From contig NC_057919.1 of the NCBI RefSeq assembly GCF_018873765.1, forward strand, positions 70,550,984-70,614,983: a stretch of DNA of 64,000 nt. The letters run 5' to 3'. The position numbers and the translations under genes were made by a program. Of the stretch, positions 22,636 through 32,490 are shown piece after piece. Under the pieces are notes generated by a model. The model had not been told where the DNA came from. It saw nothing but the letters and a program-made list of their open reading frames with translations, and searched no databases. How positions within the stretch are numbered: the first letter of the stretch is position 1; the number at the start of each line of letters is the position of its first letter. This DNA comes from Telopea speciosissima (taxonomy: Eukaryota; Streptophyta; Magnoliopsida; Proteales; Proteaceae).

Positions 22636-24348
22636 ATATATATATATCCGACACATGGACCTGCCACTTAGGGGGCAGGGTGGTCATTGCACCTACCCCA
22701 TGTGCCTGGGAGCAGCCTGTGCTGCGGCACAGAGAACAACGCCCCTATATATATATATAATTTTTGAATGAATCATCTTATTGATGGACAATTCCTTATC
22801 TTCCTCCACCACCACCACCACCAGTAAAGAGTGGTGTAGCATGCCATTATTCAATACCAATTGATGAGATCGCCGAGAATGGAGATGTGGTCTATGCAGC
22901 TGGATGCCAAAACGTGAAATGCCCAAACAGTGATGGGATCGGTCAAGCAGTTCAGGTCTCGAAGCAAGCCGATGCAACCTTCATCTTTGTAGGACTGGAC
23001 CTTTCAATTGAGGCCGAGAGCTTGGATCGAAATGATCTCAACTTCCCTGGCTTTCAGAAGTCACTCATCACCCAAATCAGTGAAGCTGCCACCAAGCCAG
23101 TCATTGTCGTCATTTTCTCTGCAGGAGGCATCGATATCTCCTTCTTGCAACAAGACCCCAAGGTTCAAGCCATCGTTTGGGCCGGCTACCCTGGGGCCGA
23201 GGGTGGCCGTGCCATCGCGGACGTGATTTTTGGCAAGTACAACCCAGGTATTGAGAATCTACTTAAATCATGAAGAAATTGCATTGAGACTTAGATAGAA
23301 CTCATTCTTAAAAGGTAAGGATCACGAAGGTGTCAAAGTAGAGGTTGGGTCAGGTTCTCCTACGTTTTCATACGCCCTTATATTTAAAGGCTTACAAGAA
23401 TCTGATCTAGATTCATCCAAGTATTTATAAGCCTTCACGTCAAACCATTCACATCCTATATGAGATAATTGAATTTTTTTCCTCTCAGGTTCCCTGCCCG
23501 GTCAGGTTCGTAGGTTCCTCTCATAAGGAGGGTGGAAATGACAACCTCATCCTACCCGGGTAGTGTGTTCGGGTAGGGGGTGAGGTCGACATTTTCTGTC
23601 CCTTATGAGAGGAACCTACGAACCTGACCGGGCAGGGAACCTGAGAGGAGTTAGATTAGAGATAATTGCTTTTACATGGAACCCAAAATTATTTATTGAA
23701 TCAAAAGAACTATATGGATGGTGCTGTGCAGCTGGTCGTCTTCCGATTACATGGTACCCGGCAAGCTATGTAAATCAACTACCGATGACATCAATGCCGC
23801 TGAGGCCAATCCCGGAGTCTAATTACCCAGGAAGGACATACAAGTTCTATAATGGATCAACCATCTATCCCTTCGGCTACGGATTGAGCTACACCACCTT
23901 TAAGTATGCCATTAGGTCGACAACAAATCCGGTTATGTTGAACCTGGGGCAGTTCCAACAATGCAAGCCGCTCCAGTTCTTGGACGGTAGGAAGACAGAT
24001 TGCCCAGCCATCCTAGTGGATGAAACACATTGCACTCAACTGGTGATGGTAAAAGCAATGGTGACCAACACTGGAAAAAGTGATGGACCACTTGTTGTGT
24101 TTGTTTACTCCGTCCCACCATCCGGCATTGTTGGAACACCCATCAAGAGACTTGTTGGATTCAAGCGAGTGTTTGTAGCAGCAGGAACGTCACAGGTAGT
24201 GTTGTTCAAATTGAATGCTTGTCGTGATTTCAACATTGTCACTGACGATGCTTATGAGCTATTACCGTCTGGACAACATACGATCATTGTGGGAAATGGA
24301 GATGATGCAGTTTCAACTCAAATTACTATTGGTTTTAACCACAATTAG
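20550..24348 (+). CDS. GH3 beta-D-xylosidase (BXL family), copy A
   Basis: Secreted cell-wall glycosidase, expected to release xylose (and perhaps arabinose) from xylan side chains and oligomers. Seven exons: 20550-20978, 21090-21395, 21574-21743, 21999-22099, 22210-22557, 22825-23247 and 23732-24348. Total 2394 bases, 797 residues, normal for plant BXL proteins. A second in-frame ATG at 20556+12 (20568, MVALQV) would give 791 residues. The first 30 residues form a signal peptide ([16 protein letters not shown]). The N-terminal GH3 domain has [49 protein letters not shown] and [11 protein letters not shown]; the first Asp of ADCDS is the expected nucleophile. The GH3 C-terminal domain has [24 protein letters not shown], and a [16 protein letters not shown] segment. 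It ends in a fibronectin-III-like domain ([25 protein letters not shown]). Introns 3, 5 and 6 carry insertions, but the reading frame is intact. Confidence 0.92.
21790..21905. mobile_element. hairpin insertion in intron 3 of copy A
   Basis: 116 bases bounded by the 9-base direct repeat TATTCTCAA (21781-21789 and 21906-21914). Copy C has only one such word at this place (near 36225) and lacks the insert, so this is an insertion. The right two thirds is a strong hairpin: AAAAGACCGCCTCACCCCT against AGGGGTGAGGCGGTCTTTT. Its terminal repeats are weak. The 9-base duplication points to a Mutator-type element. Confidence 0.7.
22648..22744. mobile_element. insertion in intron 5 of copy A
   Basis: A GC-rich block (CACATGGACCTGCCACTTAG to GTGCTGCGGCACAGAG) is set inside a TATATA run. 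It is shared with copy B at 29107-29205 and absent from copy C, where the TATATA run is uninterrupted. CACATGG/CCATGTG and GGGTAGGG/CCTACCCC words pair within it. It is probably a TA-targeting MITE or part of one. Confidence 0.6.
23472..23658. mobile_element. Mutator-type foldback MITE in intron 6 of copy A
   Basis: 187 bases with arms of about 46 bases that pair without visible mismatch (CCTCTCAGGTTCCCTGCCCG at left; CGGGCAGGGAACCTGAGAGG at right). It is flanked by the 10-base direct repeat GAGATAATTG (23462-23471 and 23659-23668). Copies B and C each carry a single GAGATAATTG at this site, so the empty site is known. The loop (GTGTGTTCGGGTAGGGG) relates it to the MITE at 10701-10866. Confidence 0.9.
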
Positions 24349-25187
24349 TTTTACCCCTCTACCCTTCTTTCAATGTTTAACTAGTTTGTTAATGTCAATT
24401 TTTGTCTTTTTAACACTTTCAGTAACTTACCAAAAAAAAACAAACAAACAAACTTTCAGTAAAGAAAATAATTCATTATTGCATCAGTCACTTCATCTTC
24501 AGCTCGGTGTTATTTTTTTGCCTGCTTGGAAGGCGTTCATTCCTTTCCTTGCTGTGTCTTGATAGTAGGGTCCTACCGGGCAGTTGGCAGTAGAGGATCC
24601 AAATTGTATTTTTTCAGTCTCGAAGTCTATATTTTGCTACGACATACATGTAGAAGTGAAGCACCCTATGCTACTTAGTGGCAACAAGGTTCTAGGAAGT
24701 GGAATCGGCAATTGAATCGGCTTCCATCGATTTCAATTCTCTTTTTTTTTTTTGGTAAGAGAAATTTATTATCTGGGGAGCAAAGTTCATGAAGAGTCAA
24801 CAAATAACAAAAGGTTAAAACAATGAAGGGGGGGGAGGGGGTGATGCCAAACAGAAGGATGACATAGTTTCAAAATATCTCCTCAAGATTTGTTCAATGA
24901 ATCTATTGATTCGGAATCACAGGATGGGTAGATGTTATAGATGATGAATCAATCTTTTTTTTTTCTTCCTCTAATTCTGTCACTTTATCTTTGTTAGTGC
25001 TGTCTATAATAATAATAGTGTAATGACTAACGAACCAAAAACTTTTAACTGGAACTTCTTTTGTCAATTGGTGTCAATTGGTATTTTTTCTTATCCTTTG
25101 TCCTCTGGTCTTGAAAAAATTGAAATTTAGGTAAGTATTTTATAAACAAACATATGTAGAAAAAAACGTATCTCATTTAGCTCTTTC

Positions 25188-25285
25188 AGGCCTACTATAA
25201 CTAGTTATTTCGGTTTTCTATTGGCGGCTTCAACTATACCTCAGCTCTATTTATTAGTCTGAACAAAATATGACTTATTTGAACT
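25188..25285 (+). pseudogene. petL: petL relic (plastid cytochrome b6f subunit) in the NUPT
   Basis: TATAACTAGTTATTTCGGTT and the following bases match the start of petL, a 31-residue one-helix subunit of the cytochrome b6f complex. The start codon is AGG and a one-base loss near 25240 shifts the frame, so it cannot be translated as petL. It lies about 170 bases before petG, as in plastids. Confidence 0.8.
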
Positions 25286-25453
25286 TAATTGAATGAACAA
25301 TTCATAAACATAAAAATAAATCTTTCTGCAATATTTCACATATTCTATAGCTCCTTCCCGAGTTAATTGCCAAATTTTGGTCATTAAGATTCATAGGTGA
25401 TTCGGATTAATATTTAGGGATAAATATTACAAACTAAACTCAAATAAATCAAA

Positions 25454-25567
25454 ATGATTGAAGTTTTTCTCTTTGGAATCGGGTTAGGTCTAATTCTTAT
25501 TCCTTTGGGTAGATTATTCGTCACTGCATATTTACAATATAGATGTGGTGATCAGTTGGACCTTTGA
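25454..25567 (+). pseudogene. petG: petG (plastid cytochrome b6f subunit 5) in the NUPT, frame still open
   Basis: ATG to TGA, 37 codons, the exact length of plastid petG. It reads [14 protein letters not shown] at the start and [17 protein letters not shown] at the end. From memory of the plastid protein ([20 protein letters not shown]...), about six residues differ, mostly in the membrane helix. There is no transit peptide and no nuclear promoter, so it is a dead insert whose short frame has survived by chance rather than a transferred gene. Confidence 0.88.
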
Positions 25568-25649
25568 TTGATTAACATATCTTTTTGTTTTATTGCCCTC
25601 CTGCAAATTAAAGAAATGAAGAGGTCAAATCAAATATAGTACAACCCGC

Positions 25650-26459
25650 TGTTCAGTCCCGTAAAAAGGTAATCAAAAAATAAATGATCTCTACTCTCCA
25701 ACCTCACCCAACAGAGGCAACAATAAGGGTTCGCCAACACATTGTAGCTGATCTTTGGTAGGCAGACTGTCTACCCACTTTCTCCAAGAAGTTATCGAGT
25801 GCCAAGAAATACAACTCTTGAACCATACAGTTGTCTCCCAATCCACCTTAGAAGAATGGGACCTCACAATGTCCCAAGCTGATCTGGTAGAGAAGGTCCT
25901 TGTGAGGGATCCAATCCATATACCAACAACTATCTAGTGTAGTTGGTGAGTTGTCTTGCGCTTCATGCTCATGTTCACCAGGAGGTCTCGAGTTCGAGTC
26001 TCCTGGCTGGTACTTTTCCCCCTCCCTATTCCCCCCCTAAAAAAAATGGATCCACTTCATATGATGAATTCTTAACCTAAATAGATATGACATCGAATAA
26101 TGTCCAACTGCCCCCACACCTGGCCAAGATCCGTCGAAGTGGATGGCCCCTGATTCCACCTCCCATCTATCAAAATGGTTTGCATGGAAGCCATTCTATT
26201 AGATCCTGCATCATAACGGATACAGTCTCCATATCTATTCAATAGAACCCTTGGAGGAGGCCACGAATCAACCCAAAGCAATGTAAAAGATCCATTCCCT
26301 ATAATGTGGTGAACAAATGGTCTGACTCGATCTAGATACTTATAACTTTCATCCAAACCCAAGAGCTATTTTGAATCGGTTGTATCATCCAAATAGAGTC
26401 TGTCTTCAAGTATCTATGTTGTACCCACTTTACCCATAAGGAGTCTTTTTTTGAAGCCA
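25650..26459 (-). mobile_element. LINE fragment with nested SINE (minus strand), left copy
   Basis: Minus-strand frames read as the C-terminal part of an L1-type ORF2: KDSLWVKWVQHRYLKTDSIW near 26430, RVRPFVHHIIGNGSFTLLWV near 26300, and the zf-RVT part further left. It is interrupted by a SINE at 25922-26047 and cut at 26459, where an LTR-like sequence starts. The right-hand copy (31385-32490) extends further and shows what was lost. Confidence 0.75.
25922..26047 (+). mobile_element. tRNA-derived SINE, left copy
   Basis: About 126 bases with polymerase III promoter words: an A-box-like TAGTTGGTGAG and a B box GAGTTCGAGTCTCC, then a pyrimidine-rich part and a short A run. It is flanked by imperfect 15-base direct repeats (GGATCCAATCCATAT on the left, GGATCCACTTCATAT on the right), as expected for LINE-driven retroposition. 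It lies in the opposite strand of the host LINE and is present in both duplicated units. Confidence 0.8.
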
Positions 26460-26461
26460 TC

Positions 26462-27190
26462 TGTTGGGGTAAATTCCACACATCACCCATTATGGTTTTG
26501 ATGATAACAAATAAGTTAGTTGTACTAACCAGTGATATTGTATAGAGAGACTTCATAAGAGATGAGCATCAAGTAAAGGGGAGCATGTAGAAGCTTGATG
26601 CACTAAGACAAAGATTTCAAAAGAATGTTGTGAACTGAAGGACTACGTTCAAGACTTCTATTCAAGTAACTCACTGGGATACAAGACCTCATAGAACTTG
26701 TTTAATCTTGTATCATGTTGTATCATGTTTATAGTCACAATTAATGTATTGCACACACTTGCATACATTCATTTAGGTGGACTTTAGGTGGTTTAAATTA
26801 AACCCAATCCATGTGACCAAACCCAATTGGATTAATCCATGTAAGTCCAATAAAGGACTTAACAAATTTCAACAGAAATTTGATGAACCAGCATGGCAGA
26901 TCAAAATCCAGCATATCGGATCAGTGTTGGTCTCAGGGTAATGGCCACAGTAGGCCTCCGGAGTACGCTGGATTATGATCCAGCATACTGGATCCTTTTT
27001 TGCTTAGTTTTGCCCTAATACGGCATACCGGATAGCCATCCAGCATACCGGATCAGTGTATTACTATTATGATTTGACCGTTAATCCCCTATTCTATATG
27101 GAAATTAGGTGATCCGGCATACCGGATTGACATCCAGCATACCGGATTAACATCCAGCATACCGAATATGGGGGAATATTCAGCTAAGTT
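26462..27190. mobile_element. LTR-like fragment with repeated ATCCAGCATACCGGAT motif
   Basis: It begins TGTTGGGGTAAATTCC exactly where homology to the right-hand LINE copy stops, and contains TTTTGATGATAACAAA, a word common near LTR ends of Copia-type elements. Between 26885 and 27170 the motif ATCCAGCATACCGGAT or variants recurs about eight times. I found no second LTR, no primer-binding site and no coding region, so the class is a guess (Copia-type fossil fragment). Confidence 0.4.
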
Positions 27191-27195
27191 ATAGA

Positions 27196-28361
27196 GCATC
27201 TTCAATTTGGCCTGGAGTTAGAAGAATGTGGAGTTTTGTGGCTTCAAATGAACGATGGATCTTGGGGAATGGCAAGAAAATTAATTTTTGGTTGGATAGA
27301 TGGTTGGGTCCGTGGTCTATTAAAGAAGCCACCCGCCTTGGTGATTCTTTCTTTAGGAACGATGGGACCAAAGTGGGAGACTTTATTGAAGCTGGAGTTT
27401 GGAAATTACCGCCAGTCCGGTCCACAGCCCTGGTCGATATGTTTCAGGTGATAAAAAATACTCAAATCCCTAATTTTGATGTGGAAGATTCAGTTTGTTG
27501 GAGCCTTTTGAAGTCGGGTGAGTTCACCTCTGCCTCTGCTTGGGAAGGAATTAGATCAAAAGCTCCAAAACCTCCCTTGTATAGGCTTGTGTGGCATAAA
27601 CACCTTCAACCTCGTCATTCTCTGTTTGGGTGGAGGGTTGCTCATGGAATGCTCCCTACTGATGAGGAATATCAAAAGCGTGGAGTCAGCCTTGCGTCCA
27701 AATGCAATTTGTGTAAGAAGGATAGCGATTCTTTACACCATATTTTCCTCAACTACGACTTTAGCACTGCTGTTTGGTGTGATTTTTGCTCCTGGTTTGG
27801 GCTTAATTGGGGACGACCCTCCTCTATTTCTGACTTTTTTGAGTGGTGGAATAGAAAGTGGAGGTGCACGAATGTGAAGGAGCCTTGGGCTATAGGTGCT
27901 GTTGTCATTTGGGCTGCCTTATGGGGGGAACGGAATTGAAGAATTCATGAGGGCATTTATCGTAGTCTGAGGCAGATTCTTGATGCTATTAAAGGGGAAA
28001 TTACGAAGTGTAAATTGGTGATCAAGGGGGTTAAGACCGTCCAAGATCTGAGCTGTGTCAGAATGTTAGGTCTGGTTACCTCTAGCTCGGTCTCAAACGA
28101 CATCTCTGAGGTGTTCTGGTGCAAACCTCTCCCCAACTAGATCAAGCTCAACATTGATGGTAGCTCTCTTGGGAACCCTGGAAGGGCTGGAGCGGGGGAT
28201 GTCTTTCGCAATAACCATGAGCAGGTGGTGCATTCTTTCAGCAGGTTCTTGGGTGTCATAAGTAGTTTTGTGGCAGAATTTGAGGCCCTCCTCAATGGTC
28301 TTTACATTGCTAAGGAGTTGGGAATTAGGGATCTGTGGATTGAATCTGATTTGGCATCAGG
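27196..28361 (+). mobile_element. LINE 3' fragment (zf-RVT and RNase H), fused to xylosidase copy B
   Basis: An open block of 237 codons, 27226-27939, carries the plant L1 tail: WILGNGKKINFWLDRWLG, SGEFTSASAWEGIR, then LVWHKHLQPRHSLFGWRVAH, MLPTDEEYQKRGV and a CNLCKKDSDSLHHIF zinc-binding core. After a stop, an RNase H domain follows in another block (KLNIDGSSLGNPGRAGAG near 28150; AEFEALLNGLYIAKELGI near 28280; WIESDLASG near 28345). The RNase H stops abruptly at 28361, where xylosidase intron sequence begins. It is the plant L1 type with C-terminal RNase H. The 5' part, including reverse transcriptase, is missing. Confidence 0.82.
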
Positions 28362-29067
28362 GGTGGGGCGGTCTTTTCACACCTCACTATTCTCAAATAC
28401 TACTACTACTACTTCAAAATCTCAAATGAAGTACAACTAACTTGACTTTCTGCATGTAAATAAATAAATAGTTATATTGTGGCTAATTGTGATTCAGTTG
28501 AAGTTATGGTTAATGGTCATAAATTCCTTAACGATACACTAGTAGAAGCTGTTGGGCAAGCACTGAATGCCGGTACGTTCATTGATACATGAACACTCAA
28601 CCCTAATATCATTTTCTCTAATATAATTAAGTTTTGACAATGTTTATATTTTTATTATTATTATTATTATTATTACCAGGAATGGATTTGGATTGCGGGA
28701 AATACTATCCAAATTATGCGACAGCAGCAGTGAAGCAAGGGAAGGTGACGAAAGCTGATATCGATGAGTCTCTGAAGAACCTTTTCATTGTTCTAATGAG
28801 GCTTGGGTGGTTTGATGGTAGCCCTGGTGGGTACTCAGGATTCGGGAAGAACGACGTATGTTCTCCGGCACATCTCGAGTTATCAGCCGAGGCGGCGAGA
28901 CATGGCATTGTCTTGCTCAAGAATGATAAGAATACTTTGCCATTGATCATTGGAACTGGAAAGCCCAAGTTTGCCGTTGTTGGACCCCATGCAAATGCCA
29001 GTGTAGCAATGATCGGTAACTATGCACGTAAGTTGATTCGTTTCTAGTTTCTAACTTTCTATTGCAA

Positions 29068-29106
<39 letters not shown>

Positions 29107-30224
29107 CGGCACATGGGCCTGCCACTAAGGGGGGTAGGGTGGTCATTGCACCTACCCCCATGTGCCTAGGCACAACATGCGCTGCGGCACAGAGAACAGT
29201 GCCCCTATATATAATTTTTGAATGAATCATCTTACTGATGGACAATTCCTTATCTTCCTCCACCACCACCAGTAAAGAGTAGCGTAGCATGCCATTATTC
29301 ATTACCAATCGACGCGATCGCCGAGTATGGAGATGTGGTCTATGCAGCTGGATGCCAAAACGTGAAATGTCCAAATAATGATGGGATCGATCAAGCAGTT
29401 CAAGTCTCGAAGCAAGCCAATGCAACCTTCATCTTTGTAGGACTGGACCTTTCAATTGAGGCCTAGAGTTTGGATCGAAATGATCTCAACTTCCCTGGCT
29501 TTCAGAAGTCACTCATCACCCAAATCAGTGAAGCTTCCACCAAGCCAGTCATTGTCGTCATTTTCTTTGCAGGAGGCATCGATATCTCCTTCTTGCAACA
29601 AGACCCCAAGGTTCGAGCCATCGTTTGGGCCGGCTACCCTAGGGCCGAGGGTGGTCGTGCCATCGCAGATGTGATTTTTGGCAAGTACAACCCAGGTACT
29701 GAGAATCTACTTAAATCATGAATAAAATACATTGGGACTTAGGTAGAACTCATCCTTAAAAGTTAAGGGTCAAGAAGGTGTCATACGCCCTTATACACAC
29801 AGATAGAATCCCGTCCTATTCAATTCCATCTGTAAGTGTAAATGTTAAAGGCTTATAAGAATCTGATCTAGATTCATCCAGTATATATTCATAAGCCTTC
29901 ACATCAAACCATTCACATCCTATGTGAGATAATTGCTTTTACGTGGAACCCAAAACTATTTATTGAATCAAAACAACTATACGGATGGTGCTTTGCAGCT
30001 GGTCGTCTTCCGATCACATGGTACCCGGCAAGCTATGTAGATCAATTACCGATTACATCAATATCGCTGAGGCCAATCTCTGAGTCTAATTACCCAGGAA
30101 GGACATACAAGTTTTATAATGGATCAACCATCTATCCCTTCGGTTACGGATTGAGCTACACCACCTTTAAGTATGCCATTAAGTCTGCAACAAATCCGGT
30201 TATGTTGAACCTAGGGCAGTTCCA
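28362..30224 (+). pseudogene. GH3 beta-D-xylosidase pseudogene, copy B
   Basis: A partial duplicate of copy A without a promoter or exons 1-3. It starts in the right arm of the intron 3 hairpin and keeps exon 4 (28472-28572), exon 5 (28680-29027), exon 6 (29273-29695) and the first part of exon 7 (29999-about 30224). After that, exon 7 is joined to 3'-flanking sequence with loss of about 550 bases. Exon lengths 4-6 equal those of A and C. Exon 4 codes VANCDSVEV where A and C have VADCDS, so the predicted nucleophile Asp is Asn. Exon 6 has an in-frame TAG at 29464-29466 (Glu in A and C). It shares the intron 5 insertion with A but lacks the intron 6 MITE. It cannot make an enzyme. Confidence 0.93.
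29107..29205. mobile_element. insertion in intron 5 of copy B
   Basis: Counterpart of 22648-22744: CACATGGGCCTGCCACTAAG to GCTGCGGCACAGAGAACAG, between TATATA runs. Its presence in A and B but not C places the insertion before the A/B duplication and after the split from C. Confidence 0.6.
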
Positions 30225-30930
30225 CCTTTAAGTATGTCATCTTCAGCTCGTTGTTATTTTTTTGCCTTACTTAGTAAGGCGGTCATTCCTTGCCTTGCTG
30301 TGTCTTGGCAGTAGGGTCTTGCCGGGCAGCTCGGCAGTAGAGAATCCAAATTGTATTTTTTTAGTTTCGAAGTCTATATTTTTCTACGACATACATGTAG
30401 AAGTGAAGCAGCCCATGCTGCTTAGTGGAAATAAGGTTCTAGGAAGGTGAATCGGCAATTGAATCGGCTTCCACCAATTTCAATTCTCTTTATTTTTTTT
30501 TTTTTGGTAAGAGAAATTTATTATATGGGGAGCAAAGTTCTTGAAGAGTCAAGAAATAACAAAAGGTTAAAACAATGAAGGGAGGGGTGATGCAAAATTG
30601 AAGGATGACATAGTTTCAAAATATCTCCCCAAGATTTGTTCAATGAATCTGTTGATTCGGAATCATAGGATGAGTAGATGTTATAGATGATGAATCAATC
30701 TTCTTTTTTTTCTTCTAATTCTGTCACTTTATCTTTGTTAGTGCTGTCTATAATAATAATAGTGTAATGACTGATGAATCAAAAACTTTTAACTAGAACT
30801 TCTTTTGTCAATTGGTGTCAATTGGTATTTTTTCTTATCCCTTATCCTCGGGTCTTGAAAAATTGAAATTTAGGTAAGTGTTTTATAAACAAACATATGT
30901 AGAAAAAAACGTATCTCATTTAGCTCTTTC

Positions 30931-31026
30931 ATGCCTTCTATAACTAGTTATTTCGGTTATCTATTGACGGCTTCAACTATAACCTCAGCTCTATTTATTA
31001 GTCTGAACAAGATATGACTTGTTTGA
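30931..31026 (+). pseudogene. petL: petL relic in the right NUPT
   Basis: Starts with ATG ([16 protein letters not shown]) and is collinear with 31-codon plastid petL. A TGA replaces the codon expected for Arg 29, three codons before the natural stop. The start survives here but not in the left copy. Confidence 0.82.
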
Positions 31027-31191
31027 ACTTAATTGAATGAACAATTCATAAACATAAAAATAAATCTTTCTGCAAGATTTCACATATTCTATAGCTCCTT
31101 CCGGCGTTAATTGCCAAATGTTGGTCATTAAGATTCATAGGTGATTCGGTTTAATATTTAAGGATAAATATTACAAACTAAACTCAAATAA

Positions 31192-31311
<120 letters not shown>

Positions 31312-31384
31312 TTAATTAACATCTCTTTTTTTTTTTATTGTCCTCCTATGAATTAAAGAAATGAAGAGGTCAAATCAAATATAG

Positions 31385-32490
31385 TACAACCCGCTGTTCA
31401 GTCCTGTAAAAAGGTAATCAAAAAATAAATGATCTCTGCTCAACAGAGGCAACAATAAGGGTTCGCTGACACATTGTAGCTGATCTTCGGTAGGCAGACC
31501 GTCTACCAACTTTCTCCAAGAAGTTATCGAGTGCCTAGAAATACAACTCTTGAACCATACAGTTGTCTCCCAATCCACCTTAGAAGAATGGGACCTCACA
31601 ATGTCCCAAGCTGATCTGGTAGAGAAGGTCCTTGTGAGGGATCCAATCCATATACCAACAACTGCCTAGTGCAGTTGGTGAGCTGTGGTCCGCTTCATGC
31701 CCATGTTCACCAGAAGGCCTCGAGTTCAAGTCTCCTGGCTGGTACTTTTCCCCCTCCCTATTCCCCGCCCCTAAAAAAAATGGATCCACTCCATATAATG
31801 AATTCTTAACCTAATCGATATGACATCGAATAATGTCCAACTGCCCCCACACCTGGCCAAGATCCGTCAAAGTGGATGACCCCTGATTCCACCTCCCATC
31901 TATCAAAATGGTTTGCATGGAAGGCATTCTATTAGATCCTGCATCATAACGGATACAATCTCCATATCTATTCAATAGAACCCTTGGAGGAGGTCACGAA
32001 TTAAGCCAAAGCAATGTAAAAGATCCATTCCTTATAATGTGGTGAACAAATGGTCTGACTCGATCTAGGTACTTAATGACTTTTATCCAAACCCAAGAGC
32101 TATTTTGAATCGGTTGTATCATCCAAATAGAGTCCGTCTTCAAGTATCTATGTTGTACCCACTTTACCCATAAGGAGTCTTTTTTGGAAGCCACCCACCA
32201 AACTTGTTTAAGGATCCCAACTATATTCATGTCTTTAATGCATTTAACACCTAGACCCCCTTCTTCTTTGGGTTTACAAATGTCAACCCAAGAAACGTAA
32301 TGGATTCTTCTCTCCATAGATGGGTTTGACCACAAGAAGTTAGAAAACATAGATTTCAGCTTCTTTATGACATGCCCATGCATACCAAACAATCCAAACC
32401 AATAAATGTATCCTCCTAGTAACATAGATATAATTAGTTGTAGGCGGTCTCTTGGGAAGCTCTTGGGCATCCATACTATAGATTCACATA
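31385..32490 (-). mobile_element. LINE fragment with nested SINE (minus strand), right copy
   Basis: L1-type ORF2 C-terminal sequence: MPKSFPRDRLQLIISMLLGG near 32470, then YIYWFGLFGMHGHVIKKLKS, EEGGLGVKCIKDMN, KDSLWVKWVQHRYLKTDSIW and RVRPFVHHIIRNGSFTLLW. A zf-RVT remnant (LVDGLPTEDQLQ) lies near 31490. A stop ends the longest frame at 31994, and the SINE at 31654-31781 splits it further. It extends about 300 bases more than the left copy. Confidence 0.8.
31654..31781 (+). mobile_element. tRNA-derived SINE, right copy
   Basis: Duplicate of 25922-26047 with A-box-like CAGTTGGTGAG and B box GAGTTCAAGTCTCC. The flanking repeats are GGATCCAATCCATAT and GGATCCACTCCATAT. These are closer to each other than in the left copy, which supports a target duplication of about 15 bases. 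Confidence 0.8.

Larger units (their letters stand above)
24880..25640 (+). other. nuclear insert of plastid DNA (psbE-petL-petG spacer region), copy A
   Basis: About 760 bases resemble the plastid segment upstream of petL through petG. Recognisable are TAGTGTAATGACTAACGAAC, the GAAATTTAGGTAAGT leader, a petL relic and a petG frame. Both genes keep plastid order and spacing. No organelle genome context surrounds it, and nuclear genes and LINEs flank it on both sides, so it is a NUPT. It is shared with 30629-31380, so it predates the A/B duplication. Edges are approximate. Confidence 0.85.
24503..26459. repeat. segmental duplication, left unit (3' flank of copy A)
   Basis: From the TCATCTTCAGCTCGGTGTTA block to the LINE segment ending at 26459, the sequence is collinear with 30236-32190 downstream of copy B, with scattered substitutions and small indels. 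It contains the plastid insert, the minus-strand LINE and the SINE. Together with copy A introns and exons 4-7 it forms the unit that gave rise to copy B. Confidence 0.88.

Noticed and set aside
22693-22977. Minus-strand ORFs over xylosidase exon 6 (also at 29051 and 36874)
   Set aside because: The same antisense shadow appears over all three paralogues because the sense exon is conserved.
25454-25567. petG as a functional nuclear gene
   Set aside because: The frame is open but there is no transit peptide, no promoter evidence and the neighbouring petL is broken. It is best seen as NUPT remains.
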